A program made the position numbers and the translations under genes. From Prevotella pectinovora (GTDB lineage: Bacteria > Bacteroidota > Bacteroidia > Bacteroidales > Bacteroidaceae), in assembly GCF_000834015.1 (NCBI RefSeq), contig NZ_JXQI01000071.1, forward strand, positions 1 through 64,000: 64,000 nucleotides of DNA, written 5' to 3'. The notes beneath the pieces are model-generated. The model was not told where the DNA came from, ran no database searches, and saw nothing but the letters and a program-made list of their open reading frames with translations. Positions within the stretch are counted from its first letter, which is position 1. Every line of letters starts with the position of its first letter. Shown here in pieces: positions 50,966 through 60,831 of the stretch.

Positions 50966-53542
50966 TTACTTCACTACCAACTTCTTGCCACCTACGATGT
51001 AGAGGCCGCTGGGCAGACCCTCGGTAGAGGTGGCGCCTTGGCGCACGAGCTGTCCGTTGAGGTTGTAGATGTTGGCGCTGTGCTGCTGCGCTGCCTCGAT
51101 GCCGTCGATGGCTGTCGTGTTGCCGTTCACCTGTTCGACCACGCCCTCAATCTCATACTCGAAGACCTTTGCAGACTGGCCATTGGCAGGCTGCAACCAT
51201 CCGCGGAAGCCCTTGGTCTTGGTCGGCTTTGTGCGGTAGTACCAGAGGCCAGCCGTGCCACCCTTGTTGTTGCCGTTGAGCACGTAAGAGTTGGCGGGAA
51301 TCAGGTCATTGTCGAAGCACTTCACGTAAGTACCCACAAACTGCACCTGTTGATTAGTACCAAACTCCTCAGGGCCTGTATCACCCATCACGCGGCCTGA
51401 GTAGGCGTTGTCGGCGATCTCGCTCTTCTTCTTGAAGGTCACACCCACGATGGTGTAGTAGTTCGTCACCGAGATGTTATAGCCGTCTTTGTTAAATGTC
51501 TTTTCCGTCTGTCCCTGAGGCATGCCACCGTCGGCCGTCGGCTTCACGAGATAGAGCTTGCCAGCCTCGATAGCGATGGCATCGGGGTCGTTGCGGTTGG
51601 CAGTGATCGGGTCGAAGATGATGCGCTGCGGGTGATCTGCTTGGGCACCGACGAACTTAGAGATGTGCACCTGATCGCCGAAGATGCTCTTCACCTGGCC
51701 CACAGTGAGGCTGATGGGCAACACCAGTGAGTTCCACTTGTCAGTGTTCATGGTGCGGTGCAGGTAAACGATCGACTTCTGGAGCGTCTTGTTGTCGTCC
51801 TGTGCCTGTGCTTTGATATAACCACCATCGGTCTGTTCCTCATCGAGGATGAGCACGTTGGGGGGCGTACCGAGGTACTCAATCTTGAAGTTGTCGAAGC
51901 AGGTCCAAGCGTCGTCGTCGGCGTCCTGGTTTGGATCAGCAGCGCTACCCACCTGAATACCAAACGAGAGCGTCTCATATGGTGTTTCGGCTTCATTGGT
52001 CGGTGACACATACACCTTCACCGAAGCGTCGAACGTGTTAACATTGGGCGTATCAAGGAGTTTCGAAGCAGCCACATAAGTAGCGGGGCGGCTGTCATCG
52101 TCGATCCGGTGCAAGTTGGCGATAGCAAACTTCTCGGTTGATGCCGTGGCGCCAGAGCCTGTGGTATTGTTACCCTTACCGGAAGCAGCGAAGAGGCGAG
52201 CGATACCCTTTTTGGTGGTCGTGAAGCCTACGCAGCTAATGCGATACCAACCCTCCTTAACCATGTTATCAGCCTTGATGGTCTGCACCACTGTACCACG
52301 CTTACCGTGGATGTTGGCAGTCCAAGCACCACCGTAGGGCAGTTGGAGGTTTTGACCATTACCTGTAAACGTTTCGCTTGTTTCAGGGTCAGACATTACT
52401 TTGTCTTCAGTATATCCGTTACCTAAGTAGTAGGTGTAGCCCTCAGTTGTGGTGGTAGATACCTTCGTTTTGCTATCATCTCTTTTGTATTTTACCTCAA
52501 GTGAGGTACCAAGTCCATGTCCCCCAAGTTTGCAATCCATTATGACTTCTTCCCCAAGAGAATCGGTTGTTTCGAAAGTAGAGGTATGTGTTTTACTCCC
52601 CGACCAATTTGTTGCATGCGTGCTGGTATAGGTATACGTGTACACTTTAGTAGTCTTCGGATATGCATCTTCCGGCTTACACTGCTTATTGCCTGAATAA
52701 GAGAGTGTTCCCGTAGTGTTTCCCGTGGCGGTAGCACCCGTCTTCCACGCAGAACAAGCGTTATCGTTACGAGCGAAGTCGAAGTCGTACATCAAGAAGG
52801 TAGCGTTCACGGCGTTCACGTGGGCATCGTTAACGGTCTGGAAAGCCGCCTTGCGCTGATCCTCAGTAACGATAACCCACTTGCTGTAAGCTGTTAAATC
52901 GGAAGGAATGCCAAGCATGTCTGATGTGGCAGTTTTCAATCGAGCGCTCACGTGAGCATTGGCACCCTCAGCAAACATATAGAATGTTTTGCCAGCCATC
53001 ACACTGCCCGAACCACTTACCGATGTTATGGCAAAGGTGTAACCCGCATCAACAGAACCTGCGGCTGTGAATGTGCGGTTGGTGGAAGGAATGTCTTTTC
53101 TACCATCCACGAAATAGTTAAAAGAATCGTATGAAGAAGTTGTTGTTGTTCCATCCATCAAGGTTAAACAGCCATTTCCAGTACTAGTTTTTCCTTCTTC
53201 TTTGACCAACGATGTAAGTTCGAATGTACCATCGGTATTACACTTAAGCGTAAACGGCGTACCCTCCACGTTCATGGTAGCCTCTGTGCCCCAGCGGCCA
53301 CCCTTACCAAGAAACTGCTTGGTACCAACGTTATAAAGGTAAACGGTTTTGCCATTGGCTTCGGAAGGTGTAGTGCCTGTCCATGCTGCGTTGGGCTGTT
53401 CACCCTTTGTTCCTGTTCCAGTAGTCTGTGCAAAACACGTCTGTGCTGTGGCAGCTACCATAAGTGCTGTCACGAAAAGTTTAGCCTTGCGCTTGGATAT
53501 ACCGCAGCGCAATAAACCTGTTGGGAAATGTTTTAATCTCAT
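50966..53542 (-). CDS. Large secreted protein with type IX-like C-terminal signal
   Basis: An 858-residue secreted protein. The N-terminal signal segment includes LFVTALMVAATAQTCFAQ. The body is rich in Thr, Gly and beta structure with no recognised domain. The C terminus reads YNLNGQLVRQG, GLPSGLYIVGGKKLVVK, the shape of a T9SS type A sorting domain. It is probably exported to or anchored at the cell surface. A -7-like TAACTTTG at 53857-53850 (minus) lies about 310 bp upstream, which would give a long 5' leader. Confidence 0.8.
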   Translation of the reverse strand: MRLKHFPTGLLRCGISKRKAKLFVTALMVAATAQTCFAQTTGTGTKGEQPNAAWTGTTPSEANGKTVYLYNVGTKQFLGKGGRWGTEATMNVEGTPFTLKCNTDGTFELTSLVKEEGKTSTGNGCLTLMDGTTTTSSYDSFNYFVDGRKDIPSTNRTFTAAGSVDAGYTFAITSVSGSGSVMAGKTFYMFAEGANAHVSARLKTATSDMLGIPSDLTAYSKWVIVTEDQRKAAFQTVNDAHVNAVNATFLMYDFDFARNDNACSAWKTGATATGNTTGTLSYSGNKQCKPEDAYPKTTKVYTYTYTSTHATNWSGSKTHTSTFETTDSLGEEVIMDCKLGGHGLGTSLEVKYKRDDSKTKVSTTTTEGYTYYLGNGYTEDKVMSDPETSETFTGNGQNLQLPYGGAWTANIHGKRGTVVQTIKADNMVKEGWYRISCVGFTTTKKGIARLFAASGKGNNTTGSGATASTEKFAIANLHRIDDDSRPATYVAASKLLDTPNVNTFDASVKVYVSPTNEAETPYETLSFGIQVGSAADPNQDADDDAWTCFDNFKIEYLGTPPNVLILDEEQTDGGYIKAQAQDDNKTLQKSIVYLHRTMNTDKWNSLVLPISLTVGQVKSIFGDQVHISKFVGAQADHPQRIIFDPITANRNDPDAIAIEAGKLYLVKPTADGGMPQGQTEKTFNKDGYNISVTNYYTIVGVTFKKKSEIADNAYSGRVMGDTGPEEFGTNQQVQFVGTYVKCFDNDLIPANSYVLNGNNKGGTAGLWYYRTKPTKTKGFRGWLQPANGQSAKVFEYEIEGVVEQVNGNTTAIDGIEAAQQHSANIYNLNGQLVRQGATSTEGLPSGLYIVGGKKLVVK

Positions 53543-53849
53543 TTTCTAGTTAATTTATCGTCTTACTTGCTAATGAATTATCTTTCTCTGTATATATTCT
53601 ACATCTGTGCGGCGACACTGACTTACTGATGCCTTTTCTCTTCTATACTGTGTTGCCTCGGCTTTGCTTTAGTGGGCTTGCGCCTCTTGTTCGTTTTATA
53701 GCCTTAGCTTACTTAGCATTAATAAAATTGTATTTCAGATGTCTAACGCATTTGGGCGCCGCTCTCATGTATATGCTTTATCAGCAGTGGCGTCCGCATT
53801 TCTGTTTCAGCCTCTGACTTTTATTGACTCGATTTTTATATAATCGATG

Positions 53850-53857
53850 CAAAGTTA
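53850..53857 (-). promoter_or_regulatory. -7-like element of the surface-protein operon
   Basis: Minus-strand TAACTTTG. A transcript from about 53843 would carry a leader of roughly 300 nt before the ATG, unusually long here. No clear -33 TTTG is at the standard distance. Confidence 0.45.
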
Positions 53858-53939
53858 GTGACTTTTTCCGTAGGAGATTGTGTATGTTGTGAGAAAAAAT
53901 TAATGTGTTATGATATTTTAACAGAGAGGAGGGTTGGTG

Positions 53940-54475
53940 TCTTGTGTTTTAAAAACCCATCCTGACCTCAAACCCATCCAGACCTCAAACCCATCCAGAC
54001 CTCAAACCCATCCTGACTTCAAACCCATCCTAACCTTCCCCAAGGGAAGGAACTGGTTACTCTGCTTAATTGACTTAGCCCCCACCTAGCCACAAACCCA
54101 TCCTAACCTTCCCCAAGGGAAGGAACAAGTTACTCCAGCTACTGACTTCAAACCCATCCTAATCTTCCCCAAGGGAAGGAACTGGTTACTCTGCTTAATT
54201 GACTTAGCCCCCACCTAGCCACAAACCCATCCTAACCTTCCCCAAGGGAAGGAACAAGCTACTCCAGCTACTGACTTCAAACCCATCCTGACTTCAAACC
54301 CATCCTGACCTTCCCCAAGGGAAGGAACTGGTTACTCTGCTTAATTGACTTAGCCCCCACCTAGCCTCCCCCGAAGGGGAGGGACGGTTACACTTGACTG
54401 TTTGATTATCAAAAGATTATCCATAATTAGAGTATCTGTCCCTCCCCTTCGGGGGAGGCTAGGTGGGGGCTGATG
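53940..54475. repeat. Tandem/REP array 1 (upstream of the thioesterase end)
   Basis: Begins with short repeats AAACCCATCC(A/T)GACCTC, then longer units with AACCTTCCCCAAGGGAAGGA, ACTGGTTACTCTGCTTAA, and TTAGCCCCCACCTAGCC, ending with a full REP pair around CGGTTACACTTGACTG and TGATTATCAAAAGATTATCC. No gene. The T-rich, 300-bp stretch at 53543-53849 before it holds the long leader of the surface-protein gene and nothing else I can name. Confidence 0.85.
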
Positions 54476-54556
54476 CCAGTGTGTGTTCGTATTTTTGCCC
54501 AGCTTTGTCTGATATCAGATGAGAAGCCATTAAGAAGGCAAGTCATTGCCATGAAG

Positions 54557-55039
54557 TCAGAACAGGAGTTCTTCGTCTTCGGTGCCACAGCCGGTGAAGC
54601 CATTTTCCTTAGACTTCTCCTGGGTAAATAGATAGTATACGGCGCGCGCCGTGGTGCATACCTCCCCTTTGGAGTTCTCTAGCGTGAGTTCTACGAAAGC
54701 CAGGTTGCGCTTCTGTTCGGTGATATGTCCGCGGAGAGTGATCTGCGAGTCGGTGGTGAGCACGGGGCGGCGGTATGACAGTTCCAGCTTCGATGTGACA
54801 CCCATGACCTGCAGTTTCCTGAACACCACCCATGCCGCCGTCTCGTCGAGCAGCGTTGCCTGTATTCCTCCGTGCAGCGTGTTTCGCCATCCCTGGTATT
54901 CGCCGTCGGGTTTCCAGAAGCACACCACGTCGTCGCCGTCTTCATAGAAGTCCATGTGTACGCCGTGGTCATTGTCTTTGCAGCAGCCGAAGCAGTGGAA
55001 TCCTTCCATGCCGGCGAACGGGTTCGTTATCTTTCTCAT
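54557..55039 (-). CDS. PaaI/YigI-type hotdog thioesterase
   Basis: A 160-residue hotdog-fold acyl-CoA thioesterase-like protein. FHCFGCCKDNDHGVHMDFY carries the N-terminal Cys-rich element, WRNTLHGGIQATLLDETAAWVVF is the characteristic helix with HGG and the catalytic-region Asp/Glu, and the strand core GVTSKLELSYRRPVLT follows. Substrate unknown. It stands alone between two repeat arrays. Confidence 0.85.
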   Translation of the reverse strand: MRKITNPFAGMEGFHCFGCCKDNDHGVHMDFYEDGDDVVCFWKPDGEYQGWRNTLHGGIQATLLDETAAWVVFRKLQVMGVTSKLELSYRRPVLTTDSQITLRGHITEQKRNLAFVELTLENSKGEVCTTARAVYYLFTQEKSKENGFTGCGTEDEELLF

Positions 55040-55184
55040 AAGCGGGTTGTTGTTTCGTTATTTATAATAATGTGATAGCAAAAGTAATGATTTTTCGGGT
55101 AATGGCAAAGGAATAGGTTGGTTTGTTTTGGTTTTTCGAAGAAAACCATGATAAGCCCCTGTGTGGTTAATACGAATTGAATAA

Positions 55185-55705
55185 CAGCCCCCACCTAACC
55201 TCAAACCCATCCTAACCTTCCCCAAGGGAAGGAACAGGTTACTCTGTTTACTGACTTCAGCCCCCACCTAACTTTCCTGAAGGGTAACCCATCCTAACCT
55301 TCCCCAAGGGAAGGAACTGGTTACTCTGCTTACTGGCTTCAGCCCCCACCTAGCCTCCCTGAAGGGTAACCCATCCTAACCTTCCCCAAGGGAAGGAACA
55401 GGTTACTCTGCTTACTGACTTCAGCCCCCACCTAACCTCCCTGAAGGGTAACCCATCCTAACCTTCCCCAAGGGAAGGAACTGGTTACTCCAGCTAAAGG
55501 CTATCAGCCCCCACCTAGCCTCCCCCGAAGGGGAGGGACGGTTACACTTGACTGCTTGATTGTCAAAGGATTATCCATGATCAGAGTATCTATCCCTCCC
55601 CCGAAGGGGAGGGACGGTTACACTTGACTGTTTGATTATCAAAGGATTATCCGTAATTAGAGTATCTGTCCCTCCCCTTTGGGGGAGGCTAGGTGGGGGC
55701 TGAAG
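55185..55705. repeat. REP array 2 (before pit)
   Basis: Four units of AACCTTCCCCAAGGGAAGGA with TTACTCTGCTTACTGACTTC and GCCCCCACCTAACC-type ends, then two full pairs with the ACACTTGACTGTTTGATT spacer. There is no convincing gene in 55040-55956; a 66-codon plus-strand ORF starting in the array has no family features. Confidence 0.85.
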
Positions 55706-55956
55706 TCAGTATGCGGAGTTATATTAGTTGTTTCCCTACAGTTCAAAACTACATATTCCTTCTGAAAAAAACATCAGGTTTGCCCATTATCAATCCGCAT
55801 ATTACTTCCAAAAAGAGAAAACTTGCAGACAGGCAGGGCGAGAAGACCGTCGGAACAATACAGGAAAAAAACGACGTTGTAACAGAAATGTAATATCTGT
55901 TTAAACTGCTTGTAATATTGCCAAAGTAATTTTGCAAGCGGATAAATATATTAATT

Positions 55957-58212
55957 ATGGAAACAATCTACTTTGTGATAGTCGCATTCCTGCTCATGCT
56001 GGCAGTGTTCGACTTGTTTGTGGGAGTGAGCAACGACGCTGTGAACTTCCTGCAGTCAGCCATAGGTGCCAAGGTGGCACGCTTCAGGACTGTCCTTGTT
56101 GTAGCGTCGGCAGGAGTCCTCATCGGAGCGGTGATGAGCGCCGGAATGATGGACGTGGCACGCCATGGCATCATGCACCCCGCCAACTACACCTTCGCCG
56201 AGGTGATGACGATATTCCTGGCGGTGATGGTTACCGACGTGGTGGTGCTCGACATCTTCAACACCCTCGGCATGCCAACCTCCACCACCGTGTCGCTCGT
56301 CTTCGAGCTTCTCGGTGCCACCTTCATCCTGGCACTCTTCAAGATGAACGCCGACCCGTCGCTCATGATTACTGACCTGATGAACTCCAGCAAGGCGCTG
56401 AGCGTCATCATAGCCATCTTCGTGTCGGTGGCGATAGCCTTCTTCTTCGGTACCGCCGTGATGTGGCTCTCGCGACTCGTCTTCACCTTCAGATACAAGA
56501 AACACCTGCGCTATAGCATCGCCATCTTCGGCGGTATAGCATTCACAGCCCTCGCATACTTCATCTTCATCAAGGGACTCGGCGGTTCGCCGTTCATCAG
56601 CGACGCCACAAAAAACTGGATAAATGACAACACCCAGATGCTGCTGGTCGTAGTGTTTGTGGCTTCCACCATCCTCAACGAGATACTCTATCTGCTGCGC
56701 GTGAATGTTTTCAAGATAATAGTGCTGCTCGGAACCTTCGCCCTGGCAATGGCTTTCGCCGGCAACGACCTCGTGAACTTCATAGGAGTGCCCCTCGCCG
56801 GTCTCGACTCCATGCAGGACTTCATGGCAAACGGCAACGGCGACCCCAATGCCTTCATGATGACCTCGCTGATGACCTCGGCAAAGAGTCCGCTGATATA
56901 TCTGGTGCTGGCAGGAATAATAATGATCGTTGCGATGGCGACATCAAAGAAAGCACAGAATGTGGTGAAGACCAGCGTAGACCTGAGCCGTCAGGACGAA
57001 GGCGACGAGATGTTCGGATCATCAAAAGTAGCCCGCTCCATCGTGCGCGCCGTGCAGGATATGGGCAACGGACTCTCGAAAATCATGCCAAGCTCTTCGA
57101 CGAAATGGATTGACAGCAGATTCAACAAAGAAGAAATGGAGCTCGCCCAGGGAGCAGCCTTCGATGAAGTGAGAGCCGCCGTGAACCTCGTGCTCGCCGC
57201 CATGCTCATCATCATCGGAACGAACTACAAACTGCCGCTCTCCACCACCTATGTCACCTTCATGGTGGCAATGGGAACATCGCTCGCCGACAAGGCATGG
57301 AGCCGCGACAGTGCTGTGTTCCGCGTCACCGGAGTGCTGTCGGTAATCGGTGGATGGTTCGTCACTGCAGGAGTAGCCTTCGCCGCCTGTGCATTGGTTT
57401 GCACGATGATGCATTTCGGAGGATTCGTGGTGATGATAGCCTTCATGGTGCTCGACATCTATCTGCTCTGGCGTAGCGGTCAGGCATACAAGAAGAAGAG
57501 TTCCGAGGACAAGAAGGATGATATTTTCAACCTGATGATGCGCACGAAAGACAAGGATATCGTATGGGACCTGCTGCGCAAGCATGTGGGACGCACACAG
57601 AGCTTCGTGACACGCTTCACCTGTGATGTGTTCAACAAAATCGTGGACGGCGTGAGCAACGAAAGACTCAAGGAACTCAAGGTGAGCTACAGAGAGGTGA
57701 ACAGCGAGCGCGAAACGCTGAAGAAGCTACGCCGACAGGAATTCCTCGCCATGCGCCGCATTCCGGAGCGCATAGCATTGGAGCGCAACACGTGGTTCCA
57801 TCTGGGAGTGAACTGCAACCAGCAGTATATGTACTGCCTGCGCCGTATGCTCGACCCGATAAAGGAGCATCTCGACAACAACTTCCAGCCGATGCCAAAG
57901 GAGTATATCGACGAGTTTGAGGAGGTGCGCCGCCGCATCAACGAGCTGATGAGTCACACGGAGCAGATGATATCGACAAACCGCTACGACCTCTACCGCG
58001 AGACGCTGACCATCGGCGACGAGTGTAAAGACGAGCTGTCGGCACTCAGAGAGCGCCATATCAACCGTATGCAGCAGGATGTCAACGCCGCCCAAAACCT
58101 TAAGGTGTCGATGCTCTATCTGAACATGCTGCAGGAGAGCCAGGAGCTGATAAGCATCATGCGCCATCAGCTGAGGGCAGCACGCAAGTTCCTGGAAGAG
58201 GATAAAGTGTGA
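55957..58212 (+). CDS. Inorganic phosphate transporter (PiT) fused to a PhoU-like tail
   Basis: A 751-residue protein. The first 520 residues form a PiT/PHO-4 phosphate permease with the two signature repeats, GVSNDAVNFLQSAIGAK near 29-45 and AGNDLVNFIGVPLAG near 267. About a dozen helices are present. The C-terminal 210 residues (VGRTQSFVTRFTCDVFNKI, EMISTNRYDLYRETLTIGDE-like segments, QLRAARKFLEED) are helical and resemble PhoU or DUF47 regulators, which elsewhere are separate genes controlling Pit. So the transporter and its regulator appear to be fused. It imports phosphate with H+ or Na+. Confidence 0.92.
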   Translation: METIYFVIVAFLLMLAVFDLFVGVSNDAVNFLQSAIGAKVARFRTVLVVASAGVLIGAVMSAGMMDVARHGIMHPANYTFAEVMTIFLAVMVTDVVVLDIFNTLGMPTSTTVSLVFELLGATFILALFKMNADPSLMITDLMNSSKALSVIIAIFVSVAIAFFFGTAVMWLSRLVFTFRYKKHLRYSIAIFGGIAFTALAYFIFIKGLGGSPFISDATKNWINDNTQMLLVVVFVASTILNEILYLLRVNVFKIIVLLGTFALAMAFAGNDLVNFIGVPLAGLDSMQDFMANGNGDPNAFMMTSLMTSAKSPLIYLVLAGIIMIVAMATSKKAQNVVKTSVDLSRQDEGDEMFGSSKVARSIVRAVQDMGNGLSKIMPSSSTKWIDSRFNKEEMELAQGAAFDEVRAAVNLVLAAMLIIIGTNYKLPLSTTYVTFMVAMGTSLADKAWSRDSAVFRVTGVLSVIGGWFVTAGVAFAACALVCTMMHFGGFVVMIAFMVLDIYLLWRSGQAYKKKSSEDKKDDIFNLMMRTKDKDIVWDLLRKHVGRTQSFVTRFTCDVFNKIVDGVSNERLKELKVSYREVNSERETLKKLRRQEFLAMRRIPERIALERNTWFHLGVNCNQQYMYCLRRMLDPIKEHLDNNFQPMPKEYIDEFEEVRRRINELMSHTEQMISTNRYDLYRETLTIGDECKDELSALRERHINRMQQDVNAAQNLKVSMLYLNMLQESQELISIMRHQLRAARKFLEEDKV

Positions 58213-58227
58213 GGAATGTGAGGACTT

Positions 58228-59012
58228 CAGCCCCCCACCTGACCTCAAACACATCCTGACCTTCCCCAAGGGAAGGAATAAGTTACTTCGGCTATTGACT
58301 TCAGCCCCCACCTAACCTCCCCCGTAGGGGAGGGACGGTTACTCTTGACTGTTTGATTATCAAAGGATTATTCATAATCAGAGTATCTATCCCTCCCCTA
58401 CGGGGGAGGCTAGGTGGGGGCTGATGACAATAGTCGGAGTTACTTCTCTAATCATCTTCAGCCCCCTCTCGTTCTCCCCCGTATGGGAGGGACGGTTACA
58501 CTTGACCGTTTGATTATCAAAGGATTATCCATAATCAGAGTATCTATCCCTCCCCTACGGGGGAGGTTAGGTGGGGGCTGATGACAATATTCGGAGTTAC
58601 TTCTCTTATCATCTTTAGCCCCCTCTCGTTCTCTCTCGCATGGGAGGGACGGTTACTTCGGCTATTGACTTCAGCCCCCACCTAGCCTCCCCCGTAGGGG
58701 AGGGACGGTTACTCTTGACTGTTTGATTGTCAAAGGATTATCCGTAATCAGAGTATCTGTCCCTCCCCTACGGGGGAGGTTAGGTGGGGGCTGATGACAA
58801 TAGTCGGAGTTACTTCTCTAATCATCTTCAGCCCCCTCTCGTTCTCTCTCGTATGGGAGGGACGGTTACTTCGGCTATTTGACTTCAGCCCCCACCTAAC
58901 CTCCCCCGTAGGGGAGGGACGGTTACTCTTGACTGTTTGATTGTCAAAGAATTATTCATATTCAGAGTATCTGTCCCTCCCCTACGGGGGAGGTTAGGTG
59001 GGGGCTGATGTC
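58228..59012. repeat. REP/BIME array 3 (between pit and the AraC-like gene)
   Basis: Alternating inverted units built from GCCCCCACCTAACCTCCCCC, CGGTTACTCTTGACTGTTTG, ATTATCAAAGGATTATCC, CAGAGTATCTATCCCTCCCC and ACGGGGGAGGTTAGGTGG. A second spacer type, GATGACAATAGTCGGAGTTA followed by TCTCTAATCATC, joins the pairs. It spans almost the whole 900-bp gap. No gene is in it. Confidence 0.9.
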
Positions 59013-59077
59013 AGAATGCGGAGTTATAATAAGTATTTTTCTTAAGTCAATTGGCACGTAAATCAGCGGAAAAGTAT

Positions 59078-59085
59078 TATATTTG
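59078..59085 (+). promoter_or_regulatory. -7 element of the AraC-like gene
   Basis: TATATTTG lies 33 bp before the ATG at 59119. An imperfect TTGG at 59051 is too far for a standard -33. Confidence 0.5.
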
Positions 59086-59118
59086 CAAGTCATAAAGTCA
59101 ATCCCCAATAACCATACC

Positions 59119-60207
59119 ATGACAGGCGACTGGAAATACCTTTTCATCACATACGGAATGGCCATCATGTTCTATTCGATGATGGCATGGCTCTTCTGGT
59201 TCCGATCCAAAGGGCGGGCAAAACACATGATAGCCTTCATCATGCTGATGATAGCACTGCAGAATGTGAAAGACCTCGCCATCATAGACACCGACAACGC
59301 CTACGACCCCTCGCTGTCGGCAATCGCCACATGTGTAGACATCATCGCTGTGCCGATATACGGCTTCATCCTCGTGGAACTGTGCCGGCCGGGATGGATA
59401 AAGACGAGGTGGATGGTGATGACAGAAGTGCCGTTCGTGGTGATGTCGCTGCTCTATGTCTTGACGCAGAACCACCTCTTCTATATGCTCCTCTGGCTGT
59501 TGTCGCTCGCCTATGGCCTGTGGTGCATCGTCTGGGTGGCACACGACCTGCCACGCTATCACCGCTGGCTCAAGAACGAATACTCATATCAGGAGAACAT
59601 CAACCTGCACTGGCTGAGAGGAGTGACACTGCTCTTCTTCATAATCCTCTGCATCTGGGTGGTGGACTGCATATATCCCTCCACCCTCATCGACACCATA
59701 TATATATTGTCGTCGCTTGTGGGATGGATGGTGGTGTGCTACTTCATCAACAGACAGGAGCTGGTGATAAAAGAAGTGATAGACTCATTGCCGACCGAAA
59801 CCGCCGAGCCCCATGCCCCCGCTGCTGCCGACGGAGAGACGGAAGAAAGCGACAACGAACGCATCAAGCTACTTTCAGAACAGCTTGAGAAACTCTTCAC
59901 CGTAGACAAGGTTTATCTCGAACCGCGACTGCGCCTCGTGGACCTGGCACAGAAGTTGGGCACCAACCGAACATACCTCAGCAACTTCTTCAACAAGGAG
60001 AGGCAGACCACCTTCTATGAGTTTGTGAACGGCTACCGCATCTCCCACTCGGAGAATCTGCTCACTACCACAGACTACACCCTGGATGTGGTGGCGGAAT
60101 TGTCGGGATTCAACTCCCTTTCCACCTTCCGCCGCGCCTTTTCGGTGAAAAACAACTGTAGTCCGCAGGAGTACCGGAGTGTCAATACGTCAAATTGTCA
60201 GAATTGA
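59119..60207 (+). CDS. Membrane-anchored AraC-family regulator
   Basis: About 362 residues from the ATG at 59119 (MTGDWKYLF); the frame opens 12 codons earlier. The first 225 residues hold six to seven membrane helices, the rest is cytoplasmic. The C-terminal 100 residues are a double helix-turn-helix of the AraC type (RLVDLAQKLGTNRTYLSNFF, DYTLDVVAELSGFNSLSTF, RRAFSVKNNCSPQEYR). The layout suggests a one-component membrane sensor that binds DNA. Target genes unknown. Confidence 0.88.
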   Translation: MTGDWKYLFITYGMAIMFYSMMAWLFWFRSKGRAKHMIAFIMLMIALQNVKDLAIIDTDNAYDPSLSAIATCVDIIAVPIYGFILVELCRPGWIKTRWMVMTEVPFVVMSLLYVLTQNHLFYMLLWLLSLAYGLWCIVWVAHDLPRYHRWLKNEYSYQENINLHWLRGVTLLFFIILCIWVVDCIYPSTLIDTIYILSSLVGWMVVCYFINRQELVIKEVIDSLPTETAEPHAPAAADGETEESDNERIKLLSEQLEKLFTVDKVYLEPRLRLVDLAQKLGTNRTYLSNFFNKERQTTFYEFVNGYRISHSENLLTTTDYTLDVVAELSGFNSLSTFRRAFSVKNNCSPQEYRSVNTSNCQN

Positions 60208-60296
60208 CGGCCACTGTAAATGCCGCTGAATCAATGCTATGTACGCATTGACACACCATTTTTACCGTTTGACACTCTGAAAAGGACGAAAATTTG

Positions 60297-60488
60297 TAAA
60301 TTTGCGCTGTTGTTAAGACATACTTATACAAAGGACCAACTATCCATATATACGACAGACGCAAAGACTTTTACTGGCGAGTAACAGCAATAGCTGAAAA
60401 AAATACGTAGAATACCAACCGGAGACTATCTATACTTGGATGATTTAAAAGGGAAGCCCGGCGGCAGCGGTGCCGTCGGGTTATTTTG
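60297..60488 (+). ncRNA. Candidate small RNA
   Basis: A -7-like TAAATTTG (60297-60304) and a GC-rich terminator at 60457-60480 bracket about 175 nt in which I find no ORF of note. TTTG at 60268 is too far for a standard -33, so promoter support is partial. The candidate runs from about 60312 to 60488. Confidence 0.4.
60457..60488 (+). terminator. Terminator
   Basis: CCCGGCGGCA pairs with TGCCGTCGGG, followed by TTATTTTG. It ends the candidate small RNA or the AraC-like transcript. Confidence 0.7.
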
Positions 60489-60521
60489 TGTTGATAAAAA
60501 GACAATATTTGTCCTTATTTT

Positions 60522-60604
60522 GGGCACGGTGCTTGCCCATGTTGGGCACGGTGCTTACCCCGGTTGGGCAACGTGCTTGCCCCGGTTGGGCACGGTTGCT
60601 GTCT
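60522..60604. repeat. 22-bp tandem palindrome array, locus 3
   Basis: GGGCACGGTGCTTGCCCATG-type units start at 60522, 60544, 60566 and 60588, exactly 22 bp apart. Same family as 16976 and 39351. Confidence 0.85.
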
Positions 60605-60831
60605 AAAATGTGCCCAAAATGTAGGTGCTTCAGCAATCATAAATCCATGCAAATCCGATTGCCAGAAGGGTATAAAAAAAGGTCGGATATGTTTCGCAAC
60701 ATAACCCGACCGACATGTTTTCTAACTAACTTATTATCAACTATTCATTACTCTTTTTGAATTCACGCTGCAAAGTTAATACTAAAAGTGGCAATGTCAT
60801 ACCCCTTTTGGGATAAAATAACACGAAAACG

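Noticed and set aside
53629-53817. 62-codon hydrophobic ORF on the plus strand
   Set aside because: It lies opposite the likely leader of the surface-protein gene and looks like random AT/GC-rich reading.
55693-55893. 66-codon ORF before pit
   Set aside because: It begins within the REP array and has no family features or upstream promoter.
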